A stretch of DNA of 64,000 nt from an uncultured Desulfosoma sp. (lineage in GTDB: Bacteria; Desulfobacterota; Syntrophobacteria; Syntrophobacterales; DSM-9756): positions 33,284 to 97,283 of the forward strand of contig CALGPN010000034.1 of assembly GCA_937960435.1 (NCBI GenBank), written 5' to 3'. The notes under the pieces are model-generated. The model ran no database searches. It had not been told where the DNA came from and saw only the letters and a list, made by a program, of their open reading frames with translations. Position numbers and translations under genes: made by a program. Of this stretch, positions 7,581 to 16,089 are shown piece by piece. The first letter of the stretch is position 1; each line of letters begins with the position of its first letter.

Positions 7581-8828
7581 ATGACCGTAGACATCGCGAT
7601 CATGATCGTGCTTTTGGCTCTTTCGGCCTTTTTTTCCGGGACGGAAACGGCCTACATGGCGGTGGACCGCATGCGTTTGCGCCAGAGGGCTCGAACCGAC
7701 AGGCGGGCGCGCTTGGCGCGAAGCATCCTCAAAGAACCCGAAAAGCTCATCGCCGCCCTGCTGTTTTACAACAACCTCGTCAATGTGGCGCTATCGGCCC
7801 TGGCCACGGCCTTAGCCATCCGGATTGTGGGCGAAGGCGGAGTCTTGGCGGCCACGGCCGTCACCACCGTCTGTCTCCTTCTTTTTTCGGAAATCACTCC
7901 GAAAACCGTGGGCGTCTATTATGCGGAAAAGATTGTCCTAAGGGTCGCCCCGGTGCTTTTGTGGGGCATTCGGCTGTGCTTGCCTTTGGTCCACCTCTTG
8001 TCCCTAGCTTCCAACGGTCTCATTCGGATGGCGGGAATCCGAAAGCCCGCGCGGCGCACTCGACTGACGGAAGAAGAAATCGCCATGATCATCAAAGCCG
8101 GCACGGAAGAAGGCGCCTTGGATCAGGACAAGCAGGACATGCTCCTGGGGGTTTTGTCTTTGGAAAAGACTCAGGTGGGCGACATCGCCGTCCCCCTCCG
8201 CGATGTGGTGAGCGTGCCCCTTGATGCTTCTTATGAAGAGGTGTATCGCACCATCGCCACCCACAAATACGCCCGATACCCCGTGTATCGAGGGGATCCG
8301 GCCAACATCGTGGGATTTTTTCACGAACGGGATTTTTTCCTCAGCCCGAACGAGGAGACTTTTCAGCTCAAGGCCATCCTCCGAGCCCCGAATTTCGTCC
8401 CGGAACTGCGCAGCATCCGCCAGCAATTGCTCAATTTTAAAAAAGATCGCGCCCACCTGAGCATCGTGGTCGATGAATACGGCGCCATCACCGGTATCGT
8501 CACCATGGAAGATGTGTTGGAAGAAATCGTCGGAGAGATTGACGACGAGCATGATCCCCAGCGCCGATGGGTGCGCAAAATCGGGGACACGACCTATGTT
8601 GTGGAAGGGCGCACCCTGGTGCGGGACGTCAATCGTTGGCTCCGGATCTCGCTTCCGGAAGAGGATGTGAAGACCATCGGCGGGTTAGTCCAAAAGGAAC
8701 TGGGTCGGATTCCTCAGCCGGGAGACGAGATCGTCATCCAGCCCTACCGCCTGCTTGTCCTGGAAATGCGAGGAAAGAGCGTCAAGAAAGTCCGCCTGGA
8801 CGTTTTTTTCACTCCCCTGGCTTCGTAG
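7581..8828 (+). CDS. CNNM/CorC-HlyC family membrane protein (DUF21-CBS-CorC)
   Basis: A 415-residue protein from the ATG at 7581. It has an N-terminal DUF21/CNNM membrane domain (residues 1 to about 150, with the signature FFSGTETAYM and SEITPKTVG), a CBS pair (about 190-310; VDEYGAITGIVTMEDVLEEIVGEI is the second CBS with the typical acidic end) and a C-terminal CorC_HlyC domain (about 330-415). Such proteins are linked to Mg2+/Co2+ export or homeostasis; older annotations call them hemolysins, which is not supported. It stands alone upstream of the dcw cluster. Confidence 0.9.
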   Translation: MTVDIAIMIVLLALSAFFSGTETAYMAVDRMRLRQRARTDRRARLARSILKEPEKLIAALLFYNNLVNVALSALATALAIRIVGEGGVLAATAVTTVCLLLFSEITPKTVGVYYAEKIVLRVAPVLLWGIRLCLPLVHLLSLASNGLIRMAGIRKPARRTRLTEEEIAMIIKAGTEEGALDQDKQDMLLGVLSLEKTQVGDIAVPLRDVVSVPLDASYEEVYRTIATHKYARYPVYRGDPANIVGFFHERDFFLSPNEETFQLKAILRAPNFVPELRSIRQQLLNFKKDRAHLSIVVDEYGAITGIVTMEDVLEEIVGEIDDEHDPQRRWVRKIGDTTYVVEGRTLVRDVNRWLRISLPEEDVKTIGGLVQKELGRIPQPGDEIVIQPYRLLVLEMRGKSVKKVRLDVFFTPLAS

Positions 8829-9155
8829 CCGCCTGAGCTGGAATGGCCGTCGGTCCGGAAAGGCAGGCGGCTCAATCCCCACATCGGCCGACGCGGCCTC
8901 ACTCTTGATAAAAAAGCGAGCCGTGCCGGAGACAAGTTCAGTTCGATTCTTTTGCCCGACCCACTGTGCATTGGATGCGGCGTGGCGCATTCCACAATTT
9001 TTTCCGGGTCTTGTATGGGCCTCAAAGGGAGTTTTTTGAATTCGAGCCGCCCCCGCGACCGAACCCTTGGGGTTCTATCGGCCAAGCCTTTGAAAAAACA
9101 TGATGTTTTTGCGACAAAAAATTTTTTGAGAAAAGATTTTGGGTGCTCTTTGTGT
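8829..9155. other. Intergenic region before the dcw promoter
   Basis: No convincing gene. A 9-bp inverted repeat (8827-8835 with 8864-8872, AGCCGCCTG/CAGGCGGCT) overlaps the stop of the transporter gene and could be a terminator, but it lacks a T-tract. From about 9040 the DNA becomes A/T-rich, with runs of A and T leading into the mraZ promoter. Confidence 0.5.
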
Positions 9156-9184
9156 TTGACAGAGGGGAAGGGGGGTGATAGAAG
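9156..9184 (+). promoter_or_regulatory. Probable sigma70-type promoter of the dcw cluster
   Basis: A perfect -35 TTGACA at 9156-9161, 17 bases, then TAGAAG (4 of 6 matches to TATAAT) at 9179-9184. An A/T-rich stretch upstream could act as an UP element. The predicted start, about 9191, falls directly at the MraZ-box repeats, as expected for autoregulation by MraZ. Confidence 0.55.
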
Positions 9185-9193
9185 GCGCTGAGG

Positions 9194-9228
9194 TGGGAAA
9201 AAGTGGGCATATAGGGGGAAAAAGTGGG
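9194..9228 (+). promoter_or_regulatory. MraZ-box-like repeats (putative MraZ operator)
   Basis: TGGG at 9194, TGGG at 9204, GGGG at 9214 and TGGG at 9225: three G-boxes at exact 10-base spacing and a fourth at 11. MraZ of enterobacteria and mycoplasmas binds tandem TGGGN-type repeats of about this period just upstream of its own gene. The last box contains the mraZ start codon (GTG at 9224). Confidence 0.6.
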
Positions 9229-9676
9229 ACTCCTCAAGACGCCGCGATTCCGAGGCCAATTCGTGGTGCGCCTGGATGAAAAAGGCCGCTTGCGGATTCC
9301 CACCAAGCTTCGGGAAACGCTCCAACAAAACTTCACCGACGGGCTGATTTTGGCCGCCGGTCCTCGGCGTCTGGACGCCTACCCTCCCGAAATCTGGGAA
9401 GTCCTGGAAGAAAAAATCTTGGCGAAGGCCGGCCTCCACGAAGACTACCGCGCCCTGATTCGCTACTACATCGCCAGCGGCGTGGAATCCGAAATCGACA
9501 AGCACGGCCGTATCCTCATCCCCACCGTGCACCGAGAACGGGCCAAGATCCAGCAAGAAGTTTTGGTGGTGGGCAGTTTGGACCACATCGAGATCTGGGA
9601 CATGAACCAGTGGCGGGACCATGACAAGTGGGCCGAGAACAATTTCGAGCGTCTTACCAAGGAGGCTTTCTCTTAA
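9224..9676 (+). CDS. mraZ: MraZ, transcriptional regulator of the dcw cluster
   Basis: A 150-residue AbrB-like DNA-binding protein with the family's two tandem half-domains: DEKGRLRIPTKLRE at about residues 18-31 and DKHGRILIPTVHRE at about 90-103. It binds repeats upstream of its own gene and represses division and cell-wall genes. The GTG start at 9224 is chosen because it follows a GGGGG run and gives only 7 residues before the conserved FRGQF. First gene of a long operon; rsmH follows 10 bases on. Confidence 0.93.
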   Translation: MGLLKTPRFRGQFVVRLDEKGRLRIPTKLRETLQQNFTDGLILAAGPRRLDAYPPEIWEVLEEKILAKAGLHEDYRALIRYYIASGVESEIDKHGRILIPTVHRERAKIQQEVLVVGSLDHIEIWDMNQWRDHDKWAENNFERLTKEAFS

Positions 9677-9686
9677 GGGGCGCGCC

Positions 9687-10643
9687 GTGAAGGACTATTC
9701 CACGCCCGCGAGTCGCCATCGTCCCGTGTTGATGAAGGAAGCTCTGGATTTTCTCCGATGCCGATCCGGCGGCCGTTACGTAGACGTCACGGTGGGTGGC
9801 GGGGGGTATGCAGAAGCGATTCTCCAAGCCTCGGCCCCCGACGGCCTCTTGTTAGGCGTGGACTGGGACCAGGAAGCCGTGGATCGAGCTCGGCGCCGGC
9901 TCTCCGTTTATGGAAACCGCGTCATCCTCGAAAGGGCTCCCTTCGACGCGGTGCCCGATCTTTTGGCCTGGCACGGGTGGCGCGCCGTGGACGGCATTGT
10001 GGCCGACCTGGGCGTCTCTTCCGACCAACTGGACGATCCCGAGCGGGGTTTGAGTTTCCTCGAGGAGGGGCCGCTGGACATGAGATTGGATCGCACACAG
10101 CCCGTGACCGCAGCCCATCTGGTGAACACCCTTCCGGAGGAGGAGCTGGCGAGCCTGATCCGCCGGCTGGGAGAAGAGCGTTTCGCGCCGAGGATTGCGG
10201 CGGCCATCGGGGTGCGACGTCGCCAGCGGCCTTTTGAGACGACGACGGATCTGGCTCGCGTGGTGTCGGCGGTGGTTCCCCAGAGCGCCGACACACGACG
10301 CATTCATCCGGCGACTCGAACGTTTTTGGCGTTGCGGCTGGCCGTGAACCGCGAGTTGGAGGTCCTGGAGCGATTCTTGGATCGTGCCCTTGCTCTTCTT
10401 GAGCCCGGCGGGCGCTTTGTGGTGGTCACGTTCCATTCCCTGGAGGACCGGCTGGTGAAGAACGCCTTTCAGCAGTGGGCCAAATCGTGCCGTTGTCCCG
10501 CGCACGTTCCGATCTGCCGCTGCGAAGGCCGTCCCTTGGCGCGAAGCCTTACCCGAAAGCCGGTCCGTCCGGGAGACGAAGAACTGGCGGAAAATCCGAG
10601 AGCTCGAAGCGCCAAGCTTCGGGCCGTGGAAAAGCTTTCTTAG
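9687..10643 (+). CDS. rsmH: 16S rRNA (cytosine-1402-N4)-methyltransferase RsmH
   Basis: A 318-residue S-adenosylmethionine enzyme that N4-methylates C1402 in the ribosomal P site. The GTG at 9687 gives the usual short lead into HRPVLMKEALDFL. The SAM motif is VDVTVGGGGYAEAIL (the usual glycine-rich loop), with DLGVSSDQLD and FHSLEDRLVKNAF near the end, all family signatures. Length is typical. It sits in the normal second position of the dcw cluster. Confidence 0.96.
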   Translation: MKDYSTPASRHRPVLMKEALDFLRCRSGGRYVDVTVGGGGYAEAILQASAPDGLLLGVDWDQEAVDRARRRLSVYGNRVILERAPFDAVPDLLAWHGWRAVDGIVADLGVSSDQLDDPERGLSFLEEGPLDMRLDRTQPVTAAHLVNTLPEEELASLIRRLGEERFAPRIAAAIGVRRRQRPFETTTDLARVVSAVVPQSADTRRIHPATRTFLALRLAVNRELEVLERFLDRALALLEPGGRFVVVTFHSLEDRLVKNAFQQWAKSCRCPAHVPICRCEGRPLARSLTRKPVRPGDEELAENPRARSAKLRAVEKLS

Positions 10644-10780
10644 CAAGTGCGTCGTCCGAGGGTTCTCGGCAGGGCTTGCCGGGCGTCGACTCCGGAAGGC
10701 AGACGGTTCGAAAGCGTGCGTGTCCGGCTTCCGGGACGGGTTCCGACGGATTGGGACGGCGGCGGGAGGCTGACCGGATC

Positions 10781-11044
10781 ATGCGATTCCTGGCGGTGCT
10801 TTTGGGGCTTTTCGGTGCGGGGCTTGCGGCACTTAACCTGTGGGTCCAGAGCCGGCAGGTGAGCGACAGCTACCGCATCATGCAATTGCAGCAAGAATAC
10901 GCCACGTGGTTTGAAATCAAGCGACGCGTGGAATTGGAATGGGGGAGGCTGCAGGCCCCGGATCGTTTGCAGACGCTCGCTCACGGTCGTTTTCGGCTTC
11001 GGGAGGCGGGGGAGAGCGAGCGATGGTTTCTTGAAGAGCGTTGA
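10781..11044 (+). CDS. ftsL: Cell division protein FtsL
   Basis: An 87-residue bitopic membrane protein. It has one N-terminal membrane helix (about residues 3-24), then a periplasmic coiled-coil segment (SYRIMQLQQEYATWFEIKRRVELEWGRL) and the PDRLQTLAHGRFRLR ending typical of FtsL. With FtsQ/FtsB it activates the FtsWI synthase. Sequence conservation in this family is weak; the call rests on topology, size and position between rsmH and ftsI. A longer in-frame start is open upstream, but the ATG at 10781 fits the topology best. The 137 bases before it hold no gene. Confidence 0.85.
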   Translation: MRFLAVLLGLFGAGLAALNLWVQSRQVSDSYRIMQLQQEYATWFEIKRRVELEWGRLQAPDRLQTLAHGRFRLREAGESERWFLEER

Positions 11045-11096
11045 CGGCACGGGACCTTAGGGGTTTTCGAGGATTATCAGACGAAGCGGGTGCGCC

Positions 11097-13091
11097 ATGG
11101 GTTCGTGGGAGCAGCGGACGGAAAAGAAAAGACCGGGATTTCGGTTCTGGTTGACGTGTCGTTTGCTGCAGGGCCTGGGCCTTGTGCTGTGCAGCGCCGT
11201 CCTTGGCCGTGCGTTGTACCTCCAGGTATTGGACAGCGCCAGGTGGAGAGAGATCCACATCGGTCAGGCCCAAAGCGTGGTGGACGTGCCGGTGTATCGG
11301 GGCAAGATTGTGGATCGCCGAGGTCATGACATGGCCTTGTCCATAAAATCCCCTTGTCTTTTTGCCGACGGCACGCTCGTTTCCGACCCTAAGGCGGTGG
11401 CCGAGCGGGTTGCTGCCATTGTGGGAGAGTCCGCTGCCCGAGTGGAGGAAAAGCTTCGGCAGAACAAGAAGTTCATCCGGCTTCGACGGGGACTTTCTTT
11501 GGAGGAAGTCCGGCAGGTGCAGGCGTTGAACCTTCCGGGTGTGAACATCGCTCCGGAATGGCGTCGGTTCTACCCTTTTCGACATGCCGGCGCCCATGTG
11601 GTGGGTTTTGTGGGGATCGACGGCGTTGGTTTGGAAGGGATCGAAAAGGCCTACGACGGGTTGCTGCGCCAGTCTCCGCGATCCACCACGGCGTTTCGGG
11701 ACGGGGGCCGCCGCAAGATTTGGCTCAGGGAAACGCCGCCCCCTGTTCCCGAAGAACGCTATGGCTTGCAGTTGGCTTTGGACGGGTATCTCCAGTCGTT
11801 GTGTGAGCAGGCGCTGCAAAAAGCCGTGGAGAAGCATCAGGCCGCCGCCGGCCAGGTGATCCTCATGGATCCGGAAACTTTTGAAATCTTGGCCTTGGCG
11901 GTATGGCCGACGTTCGATCCCAATACTTACTCCATGCATCAGCCAGCGGAATGGCGCAACAGGGCCATCGCCGACGCTTTTGAACCGGGCAGTTCTTTTA
12001 AGACCTTTTTGTTGGCGGCCGTGCTGGATGTCCGGACGGCCAAGCCCGAAGACCGCATCTTTTGTGAAAACGGACGAATTCAGGTGGCCTCCCACACCAT
12101 TCGGGACGTGCATCCTCACGGGTGGCTGACCGTCGCGGAGGTGCTCAAGTATTCGAGTAACATTGGTGCCCTGAAGTTGGCCGAGGGTCTCGGGGCCGAG
12201 CGATTTTATCGCTACCTGGACGGGCTGGGATTCGGTAAAAAGACCGGCGTCGATCTCCCCGGGGAAGTGTCGGGGATGCTTCGGCCGTTGGCGTCGTGGC
12301 GCCCCATCGACTTGGCGGTGACGGCCTTCGGACAGGGGATCGCCGTGACGAACATGCAGCTGACCGGCGCCGTGGCGGCCATCGCCAATGGGGGTGTGCT
12401 GAAGACGCCGAAAGTGGCCAAAGCCGTCGTCGGCCCTCAGGGCCGTGTGGTCAAAGTTCTCGGCCAGGATGAAGGCCGGCGCGTGTTGGCCCCGGCGACG
12501 GCGGCGAAGATGCGGGAACTCATGCAGGGCGTGGTGGAACCCGGAGGCACGGGGACCAAGGCGGCTCTCGCCCAATACACCACAGCGGGCAAGACGGGCA
12601 CGGCTCAGGTGGTGGAGCCGGGGTCCCGTCACTATTCGGCGGACAAGTACACGTCCGTCTTTGTGGGTTTTGCGCCGGTCAACCGCCCTCGGCTGGTTCT
12701 ATCGGTCGTGATTCATGAACCCCAGCCCGAACATTACGGCGGCGTGGTGGCGGCGCCCGTGTTTCGGGATGTGATGGAAAAGGCGCTCCCTTACCTTGGG
12801 GTGCTGCCCGACAAGAAACCGCAAGAGTTGCCGCCCACGGTGCGGATGGTTTCCACGGCGTCGGGCGAAACGGCCGCCGAAGGATCGCCGATGGCGCCGG
12901 CGGAAGACGGCTTGGTCCTGGTGCCCGATCTCCATGGGCTGTCGCTCAAGGCGGCGGTTTCCCTCTTGAAGGAATCCGGCCTGGGTGTGACCCCGCTGGG
13001 GCGGGGCCGGGTCGTGCGCCAACAGCCTGCGGGCGGAGTCTGGGTGCCGAAAGGTTCGGCCGTCAAAATTCAACTGGAAGAGGTGTCGTGA
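11097..13091 (+). CDS. ftsI: Septal transpeptidase FtsI (PBP3) with C-terminal PASTA domain
   Basis: A 664-residue class B penicillin-binding protein that cross-links septal peptidoglycan. One membrane anchor lies at about residues 22-43 and a pedestal domain at 50-220. The transpeptidase domain has SxxK at 299-302 (the serine is the nucleophile), SSN at 353-355 and KTGT at 499-502. Residues about 605-664 (LVPDLHGLSLKAAVSLLKESGL...) form one PASTA repeat, which proteobacterial FtsI of the E. coli type lacks but SpoVD/PBP2x-like and many deltaproteobacterial homologues have. The stop overlaps the murE start (GTGA). Confidence 0.95.
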   Translation: MGSWEQRTEKKRPGFRFWLTCRLLQGLGLVLCSAVLGRALYLQVLDSARWREIHIGQAQSVVDVPVYRGKIVDRRGHDMALSIKSPCLFADGTLVSDPKAVAERVAAIVGESAARVEEKLRQNKKFIRLRRGLSLEEVRQVQALNLPGVNIAPEWRRFYPFRHAGAHVVGFVGIDGVGLEGIEKAYDGLLRQSPRSTTAFRDGGRRKIWLRETPPPVPEERYGLQLALDGYLQSLCEQALQKAVEKHQAAAGQVILMDPETFEILALAVWPTFDPNTYSMHQPAEWRNRAIADAFEPGSSFKTFLLAAVLDVRTAKPEDRIFCENGRIQVASHTIRDVHPHGWLTVAEVLKYSSNIGALKLAEGLGAERFYRYLDGLGFGKKTGVDLPGEVSGMLRPLASWRPIDLAVTAFGQGIAVTNMQLTGAVAAIANGGVLKTPKVAKAVVGPQGRVVKVLGQDEGRRVLAPATAAKMRELMQGVVEPGGTGTKAALAQYTTAGKTGTAQVVEPGSRHYSADKYTSVFVGFAPVNRPRLVLSVVIHEPQPEHYGGVVAAPVFRDVMEKALPYLGVLPDKKPQELPPTVRMVSTASGETAAEGSPMAPAEDGLVLVPDLHGLSLKAAVSLLKESGLGVTPLGRGRVVRQQPAGGVWVPKGSAVKIQLEEVS

Positions 13092-14674
13092 AGTCTCAGG
13101 AATCCCGAAAATACCCTGTCAAACCGCTGAGGGCATTGTTTGCCGATGTTCCGGGTGTGCGCCTCATGGCAGCGCAGGATGTGGTCGTGAGCGGACTGGT
13201 CACAGACAGTCGCAAAGTGCGCCCGGGTGACCTTTTCATCGCCTTGAGCGGGTCCCGCACGGACGGTCATCGTTTCCTCGGCGATGCCGTAAGCCGTGGA
13301 GCCAGCGCCGTGTTGGTGGAAAAGATCCCCGAAGTTTCCCTCGCCGTTCCGGTGGTCGTGGCGGAAAACACCCGAAAGGCCGCGGCGGCTGCTGCGGCTT
13401 CCTTCTTCGGCCGGCCTGTCGATCGTCTGGTCCTTGTGGGCGTCACCGGCACAAACGGCAAGACGACAACCACTCGGCTTGTGGAAAGCATCCTGAGCCA
13501 TGCGGGGTTTCGTGTGGGAGTGATCGGCACCTTGGGCTATCGTTGGGGCGACGTCCACGAAAAGGCGGACATGACCACGCCGGATGCGGTGGATCTTCAG
13601 CGCATCTTTTACCGGATGGTTCGGGAGGGGGTGAGCCATGGGGTCATGGAAGTGTCGTCCCATGCTTTGGAGCTGTGCCGAGTGGACGGCGTCTTCTACG
13701 ATGTGGGGGTCTTTACCAATCTGTCGCAAGACCATCTGGACTTTCACGGGTCCATGGACGCTTACTTTGCGGCCAAAAGGCGCCTTTTTTCCGACCACAT
13801 CAAAGGACGACCGCTCAGGTCATGGGCCGTGGTTTTTAACAGCGACGACCCTTACGGGAAAAGGCTTGCCCGGGATTTTGGAAGCGTGGCGTGCACCTAT
13901 GGCGTCGAAGACCCGGAGGCGTGCGTGCGACCCAGCCGTTGGCGGCTCGGCCCTCGCGGCATCGAAGCTACGGTGGAGACGCCTTCGGGACCTGTGTCCA
14001 TCGCCTCACCCCTCATGGGCCGCCTCAATCTTTACAACATTCTGGCAGCCGTCGGCGCCGTCCAGGCCTTGGGAATCCCGCGGGAGGTCGTAGAAAAAGG
14101 CATCGGCGCCGTGACGAGCGTGGAGGGCCGACTCCAAAGGGTGGAAAATGATTGCGGCTTCGAGGTCATCGTCGATTTTGCTCATACGCCGGACGCCATG
14201 GAAAAGGCTTTGGAGTGCCTCCGCGAGTTGACGTCGGGCCGGCTGTGGGTGGTTTTCGGCTGCGGCGGCGACAGGGACCGAACCAAGCGGCCGCTCATGG
14301 GGGCCGTGGCGGGCCGATACGGCGATGTGGTGGTGATCACCAGCGACAATCCCCGAACGGAAAGCCCCGAAGCCATTGTGCGGGAAATCGAGCCGGGTGT
14401 GCGATCGACGGGAAAGGTGCCGTTTTCGTTCCAAGACCCCGTCATTCCAAAGAACGGCTACACGGTGGAAGTGGACCGCCGAAAGGCCATTGAAGCGACC
14501 ATTCAGCGAGCTGAACCCGGAGACCTGGTGTTCATTGGCGGCAAAGGCCACGAGACCTACCAAATTGTGGGAACGCAGGTGCGACCTTTCGATGATCGGG
14601 TGGTGGCTCGGGACGCTTTGGCGCGCCGCAAAGAGACGGGCTCGCCGCGTTGCGCGGCGGGAGGGGGTGTGTGA
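13088..14674 (+). CDS. murE: UDP-MurNAc-tripeptide synthetase MurE (meso-diaminopimelate-adding)
   Basis: 528 residues. It adds the third stem-peptide residue to UDP-MurNAc-L-Ala-D-Glu using ATP. The P-loop is GVTGTNGKTTTT, and FTNLSQDHLDFHG is the Mur-family Mg/substrate segment. The specificity motif DNPR (SDNPRTE) identifies meso-diaminopimelate as substrate, as expected for a Gram-negative wall. The GTG start overlaps the ftsI stop by 4 bases and the stop overlaps the murF ATG by one base, so translation is coupled. Confidence 0.96.
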   Translation: MKSQESRKYPVKPLRALFADVPGVRLMAAQDVVVSGLVTDSRKVRPGDLFIALSGSRTDGHRFLGDAVSRGASAVLVEKIPEVSLAVPVVVAENTRKAAAAAAASFFGRPVDRLVLVGVTGTNGKTTTTRLVESILSHAGFRVGVIGTLGYRWGDVHEKADMTTPDAVDLQRIFYRMVREGVSHGVMEVSSHALELCRVDGVFYDVGVFTNLSQDHLDFHGSMDAYFAAKRRLFSDHIKGRPLRSWAVVFNSDDPYGKRLARDFGSVACTYGVEDPEACVRPSRWRLGPRGIEATVETPSGPVSIASPLMGRLNLYNILAAVGAVQALGIPREVVEKGIGAVTSVEGRLQRVENDCGFEVIVDFAHTPDAMEKALECLRELTSGRLWVVFGCGGDRDRTKRPLMGAVAGRYGDVVVITSDNPRTESPEAIVREIEPGVRSTGKVPFSFQDPVIPKNGYTVEVDRRKAIEATIQRAEPGDLVFIGGKGHETYQIVGTQVRPFDDRVVARDALARRKETGSPRCAAGGGV

Positions 14675-16089
14675 TGTGGACACTCGCGGAGATGGTCGAG
14701 GCCGTCCATGGGGAGGTTATGGGAATTTCCCCCAAAGAGCCTCTGGGTCGAGTGGTCACGGACACAAGAACCCTCTTGCCCAGAGATGTCTTTGTGGCCC
14801 TCAGAGGGGAGCGTTTCGACGGGCATGATTTTGTGGAACAGGCCGTGGAGCGCGGGGCTTCGGCGGTTGTCGTTCACGCGCTGGGAGGCCCGGAAAGGGT
14901 AAAAGACCGCGCCGCGGTCGTCGTCGTCTCGGACACGCTCCGGGCGCTTGGGGATTTGGCGCGTTGGGTTCGGAGGCGGTTTTCCGCCCCCGTCATCGGG
15001 ATCACGGGGAGCAACGGCAAGACGAGCACCAAAGAGATGACGGCGTCGATCCTTTCCCGGAGGTTCAAGATTTTGAAAAGCCCGGGGAATTTCAACAACC
15101 TCATCGGCGTCCCGCTGACGCTTTTGGAGTTGACGGCCGATCATCAAGCGGCGGTCATCGAAATGGGCATCAACGTGGTTGGGGAAATGGAGCGGCTGGC
15201 ATCCATCGCACAGCCCACCGTGGGGATCATCACCAACATTCATCCCGCCCATTTGGAAGGCCTAGGCTCGGTGCACACCATCCTTTCGGAAAAGGGAAAA
15301 CTTTGGGAAGCCCTCGGCGAAAACGGCACGGCGGTGGTGAACGCCGACGACGAGCACTTGGCTTCTTTTGCCCGAACCTTGAAGTGTCGCTCCGTTCGTT
15401 ATTCCGCCGTCGGGACTTCGGCGGAATTTTTTGTCGACGGCCCTGTGGCTGTCTTTGCGGGGGAAAGCTCCTTTCGCCTGGCGACCCCTTCGGGCGTGGC
15501 ACCCATCCGTCTCCAGGCCATGGGGACGCATCATGTAAGAAACGCCTTGGCGGCGGCCGCGGCCGCCCATGTCCTGGGATTCTCGCTGGAAGAAATCCGA
15601 AGCGGCCTGGAAGCCTATCGCCCGGTCAAACAACGTATGAACGTGGTGGTGTTGGAAGACGGGGTGAGTCTCGTGGACGACACCTATAACGCCAACCCCG
15701 CTTCCATGGCGGAAGCCTTCCGAGCGGTCAAGGCCGCGGCTCAAGGAAAACCGCTCGCTTTGGTTCTCGGCGAAATGCGGGAACTGGGCGAAGCTTCTTC
15801 CCGCTGGCACCGCTGGGTGGGGGAGCAAGCGGCGGCGACGGAGCCGTCTCTTTTGGTCGCCCTAGGGGCGCACGCCGCCGACCTCCTTGAGGGGGCTCGA
15901 AGCGCCGGTCTTTCTTCAAACCGGTGCTTTCTCGTTTCCGACCATGAAGAAGCGGCCGGCGTGGTGCTCCGAAGGCTTCAACCGAGCCAATGGGTTCTTG
16001 TAAAGGGGTCGCGCGGCATGACCATGGAGCGGGTGGTGGAAAAAATCATGGCGGAAAAAGGGATGCAAAGGGTGGTGTCCCCATGCTGA
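14674..16089 (+). CDS. murF: UDP-MurNAc-pentapeptide synthetase MurF
   Basis: 471 residues from the ATG at 14674 (TGATG overlap with murE). It joins D-Ala-D-Ala to the UDP-MurNAc-tripeptide. The P-loop is GITGSNGKTSTKE, with the typical GNFNNLIGVPLTLLEL and TYNANPASM signatures. Its stop lies 7 bases inside murD. In most bacteria mraY would follow here, but there is no room for it. Full family length. Confidence 0.96.
   Translation: MWTLAEMVEAVHGEVMGISPKEPLGRVVTDTRTLLPRDVFVALRGERFDGHDFVEQAVERGASAVVVHALGGPERVKDRAAVVVVSDTLRALGDLARWVRRRFSAPVIGITGSNGKTSTKEMTASILSRRFKILKSPGNFNNLIGVPLTLLELTADHQAAVIEMGINVVGEMERLASIAQPTVGIITNIHPAHLEGLGSVHTILSEKGKLWEALGENGTAVVNADDEHLASFARTLKCRSVRYSAVGTSAEFFVDGPVAVFAGESSFRLATPSGVAPIRLQAMGTHHVRNALAAAAAAHVLGFSLEEIRSGLEAYRPVKQRMNVVVLEDGVSLVDDTYNANPASMAEAFRAVKAAAQGKPLALVLGEMRELGEASSRWHRWVGEQAAATEPSLLVALGAHAADLLEGARSAGLSSNRCFLVSDHEEAAGVVLRRLQPSQWVLVKGSRGMTMERVVEKIMAEKGMQRVVSPC

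Noticed and set aside
10917..12632. 571-codon minus-strand frame opposite ftsI
   Set aside because: Antisense shadow; all FtsI active-site motifs are on the plus strand.
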